Source: JBEBVQ01 sp037190845 (GTDB lineage: Bacteria; Bacteroidota; Bacteroidia; Chitinophagales; Chitinophagaceae). Taken from it: a stretch of 64,000 nt of DNA. The stretch lies in the NCBI GenBank assembly GCA_037190845.1, contig JBBCJI010000030.1, forward strand, positions 115,656 through 179,655. Reading direction: 5' to 3'. The position numbers and the translations under genes were made by a program. Below are positions 50,773 to 59,213 of this stretch, one piece after another. The notes beneath the pieces were generated by a model. That model was not told the DNA's origin. It worked only from the letters and a program-made list of their open reading frames with translations, and made no database searches. Within the stretch, counting starts at the first letter, position 1, and the number at the start of each line of letters is the position of its first letter.

Positions 50773-52572
50773 ATGAAGAATAGAATAGCACCTCGTGTAT
50801 TTTACCAGGAACATCTTGATACCGCACAGACAGCGCATATTGCATTGCTGCGGCGTATCTCGCTGTTGGGCTGGCTGCGTACGCTTGTTGTTGTTTTGAC
50901 TGGCTGTGGTATATGGTTGCTGATACGGCAGGACGAAGGGCTGTGGTGGCTGGCTGCATTGCCGGGGGCGATTGTTTTTTTGCTGTTGCTGAATTACCAC
51001 AATCATATCAGGCGACGGGAATGGGAATGCCGGGTACAGATACAGGTACTGGAAGAAGAATTGAAAACACTTGATGGCAATTTCAGTCATCATCCCGTTG
51101 GCAGCGAACATGTCGACCCGCTCCATCCGTTCAGCTACGATCTGGATATTTTCGGAAAAGGATCTGTATACCAGTTGCTGTGCCGTACGGTTACATTGCA
51201 GGGAGCCGGGACGCTGGCGCAATTGCTGAAGGAACCGTATGCAGCAGATGCCCGTGTTTGTACCGATCGGCAGGCTGTTTTGCAGGAGCTAAGTACACAC
51301 CCCGATTTTCTTCTGCGTTATCGTGTTGCGGGCCGCAGTGCACCGGAAGCTGCCGGAGATTTTGATAAAATAATTAACTGGCTCAATCAGCCGGATCTCT
51401 TCAATGGGAGGAGGACAGCTCATTTACTCAGTTGGATATGTCCTGCTATCACCATCGCAGCCATTGCATTGTCTGTATGGCATGGTGGCTGGCATCCGGT
51501 ACTGGGCTTATCGATTGCGCTCAACTGGGGTGTCCTGCTGATATTCAGAAAAAAGACCAGTGCCGGCTTTTATTTTTCAGGTAAGCTGGCAGGTTTTATC
51601 AGTAAATATGAAGGTACATTCCGGGCAACAGCAAAGATGTCGTTCATACATCCGTCATTACAGGCAACCGTTGAGACGGCACAACAGGCAGCCAAAGGCA
51701 TACCGGCGTTGAAAAAGCTGGTACAGCGTATTGAGAACCGGCAGAATCCGTTTGTCGGTCCGTTGATGAATGCTTTGTTCCTGTACGATATACAGAATAT
51801 ACTGGCGCTCGAGCGCTGGCGGAAACGGGAAGGACGCTTCCTGGAGCACGCTTTGACCGGCTCCGGCGATTTTGATGTGCGTATCGCCTTCGCAGTGTAT
51901 GTGTTTAATCATCCGGCATATGTATTTCCGGATATTAAAACAGATAGAAGTACACAGCTAAAGGGTAAAGACGTAAAGCATCCGTTACTGCCAGCTGCAA
52001 CGGCAGTTGGTAATGATTTTGTAATCGGAGATACGGAGCAGATGTATTTGCTCACCGGCGCCAACATGACGGGGAAGAGCACATTTATCCGTACCATCGG
52101 CATCAATATGCTTTTTGCTCATTTGGGACTGCCGGTATCTGCCGGAAGTTTTGGGGTTACATTATGCCGTGTTTTTACCAGTATGCGTATCACGGATTCT
52201 GTTCAGGAAGATATCTCTTATTTCAAAGCGGAATTAAACCGTATCCGGAAATTGCTGCAGACAATCCGCCATGCCGGACAGCCTTATCTGGTGTTGCTGG
52301 ATGAGCCTTTACGGGGGACGAATTCCGCAGATAAGCAGTCAGGTACAGAGGCGATCATCCGGAAGCTGCTCCATGAAGGGGCCATCGGCATCGTGGCAAC
52401 ACATGATACCAGCCTTGGTCGTCTGGAGCAGGAACTGCGGGGAAAGATCCGGAATTATCATTTTGAGAGCCATGTGGAAGGAGATATGCTGCAGTTCGAT
52501 TTCCGGCTGAAGCCCGGTTGCTCTACCACAAATAATGCTACGCTGCTGATGCGGCAGATGGGGATAGTATAA
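50773..52572 (+). CDS. Membrane-anchored MutS-family ATPase
   Basis: 599 residues. Hydrophobic helices at about 31-51 and 56-74, and again at about 217-235 and 241-257, flank a soluble part. A MutS-like lever region follows, then the MutS ABC ATPase: Walker A GANMTGKST (429-437), Walker B YLVLLDEPLRGTNSAD (505-520) and ATHD (542-545). The mismatch-reading domain I (F-x-E) and a Smr nuclease domain are missing, so this is neither MutS nor MutS2. Such proteins are commonly annotated just as MutS-related in Bacteroidota; function unknown. Sits between two quasi-palindromes. Confidence 0.88.
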   Translation: MKNRIAPRVFYQEHLDTAQTAHIALLRRISLLGWLRTLVVVLTGCGIWLLIRQDEGLWWLAALPGAIVFLLLLNYHNHIRRREWECRVQIQVLEEELKTLDGNFSHHPVGSEHVDPLHPFSYDLDIFGKGSVYQLLCRTVTLQGAGTLAQLLKEPYAADARVCTDRQAVLQELSTHPDFLLRYRVAGRSAPEAAGDFDKIINWLNQPDLFNGRRTAHLLSWICPAITIAAIALSVWHGGWHPVLGLSIALNWGVLLIFRKKTSAGFYFSGKLAGFISKYEGTFRATAKMSFIHPSLQATVETAQQAAKGIPALKKLVQRIENRQNPFVGPLMNALFLYDIQNILALERWRKREGRFLEHALTGSGDFDVRIAFAVYVFNHPAYVFPDIKTDRSTQLKGKDVKHPLLPAATAVGNDFVIGDTEQMYLLTGANMTGKSTFIRTIGINMLFAHLGLPVSAGSFGVTLCRVFTSMRITDSVQEDISYFKAELNRIRKLLQTIRHAGQPYLVLLDEPLRGTNSADKQSGTEAIIRKLLHEGAIGIVATHDTSLGRLEQELRGKIRNYHFESHVEGDMLQFDFRLKPGCSTTNNATLLMRQMGIV

Positions 52573-52660
52573 TGTGTTGGATGTGACAGATGTGTTAAAT
52601 ATGCTAGAAATACCAGTTAAGCACATCTGTCACATCCAACACATCTGTCACATCTAACAT
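52571..52660. repeat. Quasi-palindrome with tandem units behind the MutS-like gene
   Basis: Perfect 22-base inverted repeat: 52573-52594 against 52622-52643. The right side continues as a tandem copy (52640-52659) with an 18-base period and one change. It starts inside the stop codon of the MutS-like gene. Carries the word AATGTGTTGG also seen at 63975 and, shorter, at 13848. Confidence 0.85.
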
Positions 52661-52735
52661 GGCTGTTGTGTTCCCGGATACCCGCTCCTCAAAAAAGTTG
52701 TAATTTGCATAAGGTTTTTACCGAAAAATATTTTA

Positions 52736-53950
52736 ATGAGTATATCCGGAAAAAAGATCATTCTTGCTGTAACCGGCAGCATTGCCGCTTATAAAACACC
52801 GCATCTTGTCCGGCTGCTGGTAAAAGCCGGCGCCGAAGTGCGGGTGGTAATGACTCCATCGTCCGGGCAGTTTGTCAGCCCGCTGGCGCTGGCTACGGTA
52901 TCCCGGAATCCGGTCTTCCGTAGTGTTGCCGATGGCGCGTCCTGGAATAATCATGTTGAAGCCGGTCTGTGGGCAGATGCCATGCTGATTGCTCCGTGCA
53001 GCGCTAATACATTGGCAAAGCTGGCTCATGGTTTTTGCGATACGATCGTGAATGCTGTTTATCTCTCGGCCAGGTGTCCGGTATTCATTGCCCCGGCGAT
53101 GGATGAGGATATGTGGAAGCATCCGTCAACGAAGCAGAATATACAACAGATAAAGACTTACGGTAACTATCTGATTCCGGTTGCTCATGGTGAGCTGGCC
53201 AGTGGCCTGGTAGGTGAGGGGAGGATGGCAGAGCCGGAGGAAATAATTCGTTTTCTTGAAGTGTTTTTTGATGCGGATAAACCGCTTACCGGTAAAAAGG
53301 CACTGGTGACTGCCGGGCCTACTTACGAAAAAATAGATCCGGTGCGTTTTATCGGAAATTTTTCTACAGGTAAAATGGGTATTGCTATTGCAGAAAGTCT
53401 TGCGGCACACGGTGCTTCCGTTACATTAGTGTTGGGGCCGACTCATCTGGCAGCGGTGCATCCCGGTATAGATACCATACATGTAGCATCGGCGCAGGAA
53501 ATGTATGACCGGTGTGTGGATCTGTTTCCCGGAATGGAAATAGCCGTTATGGCAGCGGCAGTGGCAGATTATCGTCCGGAAACGGTTGCCGGTGGCAAAA
53601 TAAAAAAGCAGTCTGATGCGTTATCAATATCATTAGTGAAAACACCGGATATCCTGGCTACGCTGGGCGGCATAAAGAAAAAAACACAGATAGTCACCGG
53701 TTTCGCGTTGGAAACAGATGGGGAGCTTGAATATGCCGACAGGAAGCTGAAAGAAAAAAACGCCGATATGATCGTGCTCAATTCCCTCCGCGATGAAGGC
53801 GCCGGCTTTGGTTTCGATACCAACAAAGTGACGGTGCTCAGCCGTAACAGTGTGCCACAGGCATATCCGTTGCTTGAAAAGCAGCAGGTCGCGGAGATCA
53901 TTGTAAAACATATTCTTGAATTGCAACAGCATGTACAGGAAGTATTATAG
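52736..53950 (+). CDS. coaBC: Bifunctional CoaBC (phosphopantothenoylcysteine decarboxylase / phosphopantothenate-cysteine ligase)
   Basis: 404 residues. The CoaC half (1-180) is a flavoprotein decarboxylase: KIILAVTGSIAAYKTPHLVR, the active histidine in WNNHVEAGLWADA, and PAMDEDMWKHPST. The CoaB half (185-404) joins cysteine to phosphopantothenate using CTP: ALVTAGPTYEKIDPVRFIGN, FSTGKMGIAIAESLAAHGA, AAVADYRPE, and the lysine-containing KIKKQSDALSISLVKTPDIL. Two steps of CoA synthesis, cytoplasmic. The porD start lies inside its 3' end, so the genes are translationally coupled; the coaBC-porD order is typical of Bacteroidota. Confidence 0.97.
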   Translation: MSISGKKIILAVTGSIAAYKTPHLVRLLVKAGAEVRVVMTPSSGQFVSPLALATVSRNPVFRSVADGASWNNHVEAGLWADAMLIAPCSANTLAKLAHGFCDTIVNAVYLSARCPVFIAPAMDEDMWKHPSTKQNIQQIKTYGNYLIPVAHGELASGLVGEGRMAEPEEIIRFLEVFFDADKPLTGKKALVTAGPTYEKIDPVRFIGNFSTGKMGIAIAESLAAHGASVTLVLGPTHLAAVHPGIDTIHVASAQEMYDRCVDLFPGMEIAVMAAAVADYRPETVAGGKIKKQSDALSISLVKTPDILATLGGIKKKTQIVTGFALETDGELEYADRKLKEKNADMIVLNSLRDEGAGFGFDTNKVTVLSRNSVPQAYPLLEKQQVAEIIVKHILELQQHVQEVL

Positions 53951-54860
53951 ACTGGTTATGTTTTTTTTGCTGGCATTATCTATGCCTGCAATGGCACAGG
54001 AACTGAACTGTAAGGTGAAGGTGATGCACGAAAAGATCCTGAACACCGATCCGGAAGTGTTCCGTACGATGGAGCGGGCGATTACCGAATTTATGAATAA
54101 CCGTAAATGGACGACGGATGCATTTCTGCCGGAAGAAAAGATAGACTGCAACATCCTGATCAACCTGACTGCCAAGCAGGGAGGCAATGATGATGGTTAT
54201 ACCGCTACGATCAATATCCAGGCTTCCCGCCCGGTGTTTAATACCAGCTATACCTCTTCGCTGGTAAACTTTATTGACCGCGACCTCGTTTTTCGTTATT
54301 CCCAATTCAATCCGCTGCAGTTTGATGATAACCGTGTAAGCGGCGCCAATGCTATGGAAGCCAACCTGACCGCTGTGTTAGCCTATTATGCATACATCAT
54401 TATTGCACTTGATTACAGCAGCTTTTCCCCGAATGGTGGTATGCCCTATTTCAAGAAAGCGCAGCATATTGTGAATAATGCTCCTGAAGAAGGGAAAAGC
54501 ATTCCCGGGTGGCAGGCGTTCGACAGCCGGACGAACCGGTACTGGTTTATTGATCAGGTAATGAGCCCCCGGTTTGCCGCATTTCATACGTTCTGGTATA
54601 TTATGCACCGGGAGGGCCTTGATAATATGTTGAGCAAACCGGCAGAGTCCCGCCAGAAGATACTCGAAGGTATATCAATCTTGCAGCAGGTGCATAAGGA
54701 TAATCCTGGTTCGATCCTGCTTCAGTTTTTCTTTAATGCCAAGAGTGATGAGTTCCTCCGGATACTTGCACAGTTGCCCAAGGAAGAACGTACTCCGTTT
54801 ATTACGATGCTGGCACAGACAGATGTCGCCAATGCCGCACGCTATAACACGCTTAAATAA
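53931..54860 (+). CDS. porD: DUF4835 / PorD-like type IX secretion protein
   Basis: 309 residues from the ATG at 53931, which overlaps coaBC by 20 bases. Signal peptide (FFLLALSMPAMAQ), then the DUF4835 body: ELNCKVKVMHEKILNTDPEV, LINLTAKQGGNDDGYTATIN, NFIDRDLVFRYSQFNP, and the Y-rich ALDYSSFSPNGG, AFDSRTNRYWFIDQVM. PorD is needed for type IX secretion in Porphyromonas; exact biochemical role is unclear. It links this locus with the six T9SS cargo genes of the window. Confidence 0.9.
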   Translation: MYRKYYRLVMFFLLALSMPAMAQELNCKVKVMHEKILNTDPEVFRTMERAITEFMNNRKWTTDAFLPEEKIDCNILINLTAKQGGNDDGYTATINIQASRPVFNTSYTSSLVNFIDRDLVFRYSQFNPLQFDDNRVSGANAMEANLTAVLAYYAYIIIALDYSSFSPNGGMPYFKKAQHIVNNAPEEGKSIPGWQAFDSRTNRYWFIDQVMSPRFAAFHTFWYIMHREGLDNMLSKPAESRQKILEGISILQQVHKDNPGSILLQFFFNAKSDEFLRILAQLPKEERTPFITMLAQTDVANAARYNTLK

Positions 54861-54865
54861 AATTC

Positions 54866-55234
54866 ATGCCTGCCAGATTTTTATTGCCGGTTGTTTCGGT
54901 ATTGCTTTTGGGTTGGATATCCTGCACGCGCGATCCTGCGCGGCAATCAGTGCCGCCCGTATCGCCGGAAGTGATGGAGCGCCTGCTGTTCGACCTTCAG
55001 GTGGCAGATGTTTATAGTACTATGCTGCAACCCGATAGCCTGCCGCCTGTTAACGTTAAAAACAAGGATTCGCTGGCCTTCTTTTATCATGAGATATTAT
55101 CACATCACGGGATAACGGAAGATGAACTGATGACAGCCATGAAGTGGTACGAGGAGCATCCTGCAGAGCTGGAGGCTATATACGGCCGTATACAGGCTCA
55201 TCTTACAGAGCTTGGCAATCAGTATCAGGAATAA
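54866..55234 (+). CDS. DUF4296 domain protein, probable lipoprotein
   Basis: 122 residues, 5 bases after porD. Hydrophobic start ending in LLLGWISC, which can act as a lipobox although the -3 residue (W) is not ideal. The DUF4296 pattern is clear: VMERLLFDLQVADVYSTML, FYHEILSHHGITEDELMTAM, KWYEEHPAELEAIYGRI. Small helical envelope protein of unknown role, restricted to Bacteroidota. The truncated MITE-like copy begins one base after its stop. Confidence 0.85.
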   Translation: MPARFLLPVVSVLLLGWISCTRDPARQSVPPVSPEVMERLLFDLQVADVYSTMLQPDSLPPVNVKNKDSLAFFYHEILSHHGITEDELMTAMKWYEEHPAELEAIYGRIQAHLTELGNQYQE

Positions 55235-55235
55235 A

Positions 55236-55290
55236 GAGCCTGTCGAAGAAAAATTCAGTTTTTCGAATAGCGAAGATTTGAATTACACCC
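55236..55290 (+). repeat. Truncated relative of the 56375-56510 element
   Basis: 55 bases, the same length as the right end of the full element (56456-56510). The first 10 bases are identical (GAGCCTGTCG) and the last 22 match at 19 positions; the middle has diverged. The left half is missing: the DUF4296 stop codon lies just before it. Confidence 0.6.
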
Positions 55291-55373
55291 AGTTCCTTTT
55301 TTATGGACGGTTGGTCATTTTTGTACTGTATCTTTTTGTTTTTGCCTTGCAGTGCTTTTTTATGTAGCTGTAA

Positions 55374-55394
55374 CAACACATTGTATTTGTGTTG
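55374..55394. repeat. Small hairpin upstream of the SDR gene
   Basis: CAACACA (55374-55380) pairs with TGTGTTG (55388-55394) around a 7-base loop, about 55 bases before the SDR start. It lies in the 215-base gap 55235-55449. Role unknown. Confidence 0.4.
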
Positions 55395-55449
55395 CAGCAG
55401 ATCATTTAAACCTGAATCCCTGTTCGTGTAAAACATTTATCTTCGTAGT

Positions 55450-56334
55450 ATGTCCGTAGACGGGAATCATAATACGATACAGGGAAAGCGGGTGCTGATA
55501 ACCGGCGCCACATCCGGGATCGGCAAGATTGCTGCATTGGAGCTGGCACGTCAGGGCGCACAGGTGATCCTGCATGGCAGAAGCCCTGAAAAAACATTCC
55601 GGACAAGAGATGAGATCATACAAGTCACCGGTAATGACACGACCGGCATGCTTATCGCCGATCTTTCCCGTAAAGAAGACGTACTGCAAATGGCGGGTAC
55701 ATTCCTCAGCCGTTATCCTTCGCTTGATATACTGATCAATAATGCAGGCGGGGTGATGAACAAAACAAGATCCGTGAATACCGACGGGTGGGAGCGTACG
55801 ATAGCCGTCAACCTTCTGGCACCTTTTATGCTCACGGCATTGCTTTATCCCGCACTGCAGGTAAATCCCGGCAGCCGTATCATCAACACGGCTTCTGCAG
55901 CTCATCGTACCGCCCGTGCAGACCTGAGCGATTTCATGTACGAAAAACGCTATAATGCCATGACTGCGTACGGAGATGCCAAGCTTTACCTCATCCTGCT
56001 GGGGCAGGAGTTGGTACGCCGCCAGCAGAAGGAGGCTGGTAACAACCCTGTGATGAATGCCCTGCATCCCGGTATTGTGGCAACCAGCTTTGCAGGCGAC
56101 AGCGATTCGATGTATCATCTCTTTTTCAAACTATTCAAGCCTTTCCTGATCACACCCGAAAAAGGCGCTGATACAATCCTGTATCTGGCGACTCATCCCG
56201 AAGGCGCATTATCCGGTGGCCATTATTTTTCCAAACGCAAAAAGAAAAAAGTGTACATACCAGGCAATGCACAGGAACTGGCAAGTCGTGTATGGCAACT
56301 ATGTGAGCAGTATACAGGTATTTCTTTCCTGTAA
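55450..56334 (+). CDS. Short-chain dehydrogenase/reductase (SDR)
   Basis: 294 residues, cytoplasmic. Rossmann motif TGATSGIGK, ILINNAGGVMN, the catalytic serine region in RIINTASAAHRTA, and the catalytic pair in YGDAK. The arrangement resembles the retinol-dehydrogenase-like/WW-oxidoreductase branch of SDRs (HPGIVATSF follows the active site). The C-terminus is basic (FSKRKKKKVYIPG). NADPH preference is likely from the arginine-containing HGRSPEK after strand 2. Substrate unknown. Confidence 0.9.
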   Translation: MSVDGNHNTIQGKRVLITGATSGIGKIAALELARQGAQVILHGRSPEKTFRTRDEIIQVTGNDTTGMLIADLSRKEDVLQMAGTFLSRYPSLDILINNAGGVMNKTRSVNTDGWERTIAVNLLAPFMLTALLYPALQVNPGSRIINTASAAHRTARADLSDFMYEKRYNAMTAYGDAKLYLILLGQELVRRQQKEAGNNPVMNALHPGIVATSFAGDSDSMYHLFFKLFKPFLITPEKGADTILYLATHPEGALSGGHYFSKRKKKKVYIPGNAQELASRVWQLCEQYTGISFL

Positions 56335-56374
56335 CCGGAGACCTTTAGTGTTATATTTCTGCTGCTAAAAAGAA

Positions 56375-56510
56375 GGGTGCAATTCAAATTTTCGCTATCT
56401 TAAAACGTAATATTGCTTCGACGAGCTCAGCAACCGTCTTTTAATGTCGGTCATTGAGCCTGTCGCAATGAATACCGTGAAGTAAAAAAGCAAAAATTTG
56501 AATTGCACCC
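56375..56510. mobile_element. MITE-like element with 22-base terminal inverted repeats
   Basis: Terminal repeats 56375-56396 and 56489-56510 match at 21 of 22 bases as inverted copies and begin GGGTGC. Inside, 56412-56436 and 56448-56469 form a second imperfect palindrome (CTTCGACGAGCTCAG against GAGCCTGTCG). 136 bases in all, no coding capacity, no clear target-site duplication. It lies in a 282-base gap between the SDR and the exonuclease gene. A truncated relative is at 55236-55290. Confidence 0.75.
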
Positions 56511-56616
56511 AAAAAATTGGCTTACCGAAAAATATTTGATATTATTGATGTCTCATTATTGACATTTTTAGTGTCATTTTTAAAATAAGGGAAATATTCC
56601 TTGCCTGTATTGTTGT

Positions 56617-58017
56617 ATGAGCAAATGTGAAACTGCCCCGGTATATGCCATTGTGGATATCGAAACCACAGGGGGGAATGCCGCGCACAGTCGTATAACG
56701 GAGATCGCCATTCTGATTCATAACGGAACGGAAGTGATCGAACGTTATGAAACCCTGGTGAATCCTGAAAAAGATATTCCCCTGCCCATTTTTGCCCTCA
56801 CGGGTATTGACAACGAAATGGTGCGTAATGCCCCGGTATTCGGGGATATTGCAGCGCGTGTGTTTGAACTGCTCAACGGGCGTGTGTTCGTGGCGCATAA
56901 TGTCAATTTCGATTATTCTTTTATCCGCCATCAGTTGGAGGAAGCCGGATATAAATGGGCGGCCCGGAAGCTGTGCACCGTCCGGATGAGCCGTAAGATA
57001 AAACCCGGCTTACGTTCTTATAGTCTGGGTAATCTGTGTGATAAGTTGGGTATCGAAATACAAAATCGTCACCGGGCGGGCGGTGATGCCGGTGCTACGG
57101 CTGTGCTGCTGGGGCGGTTGCTGGCATGGGATACGGAAGGTGTTATAACGGAGATGCTCAAAAAAACATCAAAAGATCAGCGGCTCCCTCCCAACCTTCC
57201 GCCGGAAGATTTTGAAGCATTGCCGCAATGTCCGGGAGTCTATTATTTCCGCGACCGGGCAGGCAAGGTGATTTATGTTGGGAAAGCGGTGAACCTGAAA
57301 AAACGTGTTGCCACGCATTTTACAGGGCATACGATCAATCCGCAGCGGCAGCATTTTCTGCGTGATATTTTTGCCATTTCTTTTGAGCGTTGCGCTACGG
57401 AATTAATGGCGCTGCTGCTGGAGTGTATTGAGATCAAGCGGTTGTGGCCAGTGTATAACCGTGCGTTGAAGCGATTCGAGCCCCAATATGGCTTGTTGCT
57501 CTACGAAGATCAGGCGGGTTATAAAAGGCTCGCAGTGGGTAAACTCAATAAGCAGCAGTCATGCGTGCAGACTTTTCACATGCCCATGGATGCGGTCCGC
57601 CAATTGAATGCACTGATCGAAGATTTTGCGTTGGCGCCTCAACTCTGCCATTTCGGATTTAAAACGGCAGAAACACCTGTGGGTAAAGGGTATTCGACTG
57701 AAATTCTGCCGTCACATGAAGAGTACAACAGGCGCGTAGATGAAGCGATCCGTCATCTGCTCGAAAACAGGCCCAGTTTTGCCGTCATGGACAAAGGCCG
57801 GGACGGCGGGGAGAAAAGTTGTATCTGGGTAGAGCAGGGCCATTTGTATGCCATGGGTTATATTTCCGACACCACCGATCTGAATACCCCGGAAGATATC
57901 AGGGACAGTCTAACCCGATATTCCGGTAATCACTACATGATGCAGTTGATCGCAGCTTATGCAGAGAAACATCCGGGAAAGGTGCGGCGTTTTGAAAGTA
58001 ATCAGATTGTTTTTTAA
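56617..58017 (+). CDS. DEDDh exonuclease fused to GIY-YIG nuclease (DnaQ-UvrC/Cho-like)
   Basis: 466 residues. Residues 9-175 are a DnaQ-type 3'-5' exonuclease with all five DEDDh residues: D14 and E16 in VDIETTG, D99 in AHNVNFDYSF, H152 and D157 in HRAGGDAGAT. Residues about 200-285 are a GIY-YIG nuclease as in UvrC/Cho (CPGVYYF, IYVGKAVNLKKRV, ELMALLLECIEIKRLWP). Residues 290-466 form a C-terminal domain not resolved here. The UvrBC-binding and HhH parts of UvrC are absent. This fusion occurs in several phyla and is presumed to act in DNA repair, in the cytoplasm. Confidence 0.92.
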   Translation: MSKCETAPVYAIVDIETTGGNAAHSRITEIAILIHNGTEVIERYETLVNPEKDIPLPIFALTGIDNEMVRNAPVFGDIAARVFELLNGRVFVAHNVNFDYSFIRHQLEEAGYKWAARKLCTVRMSRKIKPGLRSYSLGNLCDKLGIEIQNRHRAGGDAGATAVLLGRLLAWDTEGVITEMLKKTSKDQRLPPNLPPEDFEALPQCPGVYYFRDRAGKVIYVGKAVNLKKRVATHFTGHTINPQRQHFLRDIFAISFERCATELMALLLECIEIKRLWPVYNRALKRFEPQYGLLLYEDQAGYKRLAVGKLNKQQSCVQTFHMPMDAVRQLNALIEDFALAPQLCHFGFKTAETPVGKGYSTEILPSHEEYNRRVDEAIRHLLENRPSFAVMDKGRDGGEKSCIWVEQGHLYAMGYISDTTDLNTPEDIRDSLTRYSGNHYMMQLIAAYAEKHPGKVRRFESNQIVF

Positions 58018-58037
58018 TGTTATACGATACGCCGCGT

Positions 58038-58394
58038 TTATTTTGTGTTGTTTTCTTCAACCCTGAATGCGACTATGCGTTTGATTAAATCAAGCGGAAT
58101 CGGCTCGTCGAGCGGGAACTGAACAGATCCTTTGCCCTGTTTGTATTTTGAGAGTTCGTCCGCGAAAGCCTGATGTCCTGTTGGTGTTGCGTAAAAGCCG
58201 ATATGGTTTTTATAGCCGGCGAAATAGACCAGCGGTCTGCTATTCGTTTTGTAGGCGGGCATCCCGTAAGCGATGCTTTCAACGGCTTCGGGTGCGGTCT
58301 GTCTGATTGCTGTGCGAATACTGTTCAGAATCGTCTGAATGTCTTTCGGAAAGGTGCTGATGTATTCGTCAACGGTTTTAAAATCAGTTTTCAT
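58038..58394 (-). CDS. DUF1801 (YdhG-like) protein
   Basis: 118 residues: KTVDEYISTFPKDIQTILNS, PEAVESIAYGMPAYKTNSRP, YFAGYKNHIGFYATPTG, then a helix with KGSVQFPLDEPIPLDLIKRI. This is the compact YdhG form, nearer the family consensus than the DUF1801 gene at 10957. Convergent with the exonuclease gene. Cytoplasmic, function unclear. Confidence 0.88.
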   Translation of the reverse strand: MKTDFKTVDEYISTFPKDIQTILNSIRTAIRQTAPEAVESIAYGMPAYKTNSRPLVYFAGYKNHIGFYATPTGHQAFADELSKYKQGKGSVQFPLDEPIPLDLIKRIVAFRVEENNTK

Positions 58395-58582
58395 GGCTTA
58401 GGCTTTTTTCTCTTCTGGATTTCTAAATGGTCAATATACTGATTCTTTGTTCCATGTTTCAAGTCTGTTTGTACTTGTGTGTTGTCCGAAGTGCCGGACT
58501 TAAAGATATGCAAAAGCATTCAACAGAAGCTGTTTCACCCAATCCTTTATTGGCGACAGAGGAAGCGTTTGCAACTGCCATT

Positions 58583-59041
58583 TCATGGCGATGATTCCTG
58601 GTGGATACCCGGAAAAGCTGTGATAACACGGCCTCCGGGATCCGTAATGACAGTAACATACGGGGTAGCAATATGATTGTTGTCATAACCAATGATATGT
58701 CCGCAGCAGATCGTTCTTTTAAAGTTCCCATCCGGGAGTATCGGTATGGCGTCTGCAACGGCGGCATCCCGTAATAAGCTCAATATTTCCATAGCCGGGA
58801 TGGTAAATTTGCTGGTGTACTGATGGCGGGGCACTTTGTGGTAATGCCGTTCAAGGATATGGGCCAACGCTTGTACGCTTAAATAATAAGTTTGCCGCAG
58901 CAGTTTTTTCTTATTGCTGACGGGGACTAACTGCAACGCATTTTTAAATTGCGTGTTTATCCATTTCTGTGTATCATGGAGCATGAATATCAACCTGAGC
59001 CATTCGTCCTCATTAAAATACCGGTCATGCTGTCGTGTCAT
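58583..59041 (-). CDS. Hypothetical protein, divergent from an XRE regulator
   Basis: 152 residues from the ATG at 59041; a TTG at 59065 is less likely. No family recognised with certainty. The N-terminal two thirds are predicted helical (EDEWLRLIFMLHDTQKWINT, LLRQTYYLSVQALAHILERH). The last third is beta-rich and ends TPYVTVITDPGGRVITAFPG, an ending shaped like that of small RelE/Barnase-type nuclease toxins. The 172-base gap to the divergent XRE gene holds an inverted pair, TAACGGC (59057-59063) and GCCGTTA (59208-59214). A toxin role is speculation. Confidence 0.6.
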   Translation of the reverse strand: MTRQHDRYFNEDEWLRLIFMLHDTQKWINTQFKNALQLVPVSNKKKLLRQTYYLSVQALAHILERHYHKVPRHQYTSKFTIPAMEILSLLRDAAVADAIPILPDGNFKRTICCGHIIGYDNNHIATPYVTVITDPGGRVITAFPGIHQESSP

Positions 59042-59213
59042 AGTATCTTCGTTTTGTAACGGCAAAGCACGGCTAACGGTGCAGGGTGTTCAATTTTACG
59101 GACGGATATTATAGCAACTATACAGGATTATTTACCAGTAATTTATCTACCTTTACGGTTGGTGGATTCTGAACGAAAAAGGTTAAATTTGACGAAGTAA
59201 AAACAATGCCGTT

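Noticed and set aside
52571..52660. 18-base tandem repeat considered as a CRISPR remnant
   Set aside because: No spacers, only two direct units, plus an inverted copy; it fits the quasi-palindrome class instead.
55300..55449. TATCTTCG at 55438-55445 as the SDR promoter
   Set aside because: It would place the transcription start on or after the start codon, and it has a mismatch in the key TTTG.
58459..58767. 102-codon frame on the minus strand
   Set aside because: Overlaps the better supported 152-residue gene in another frame and lacks any pattern.
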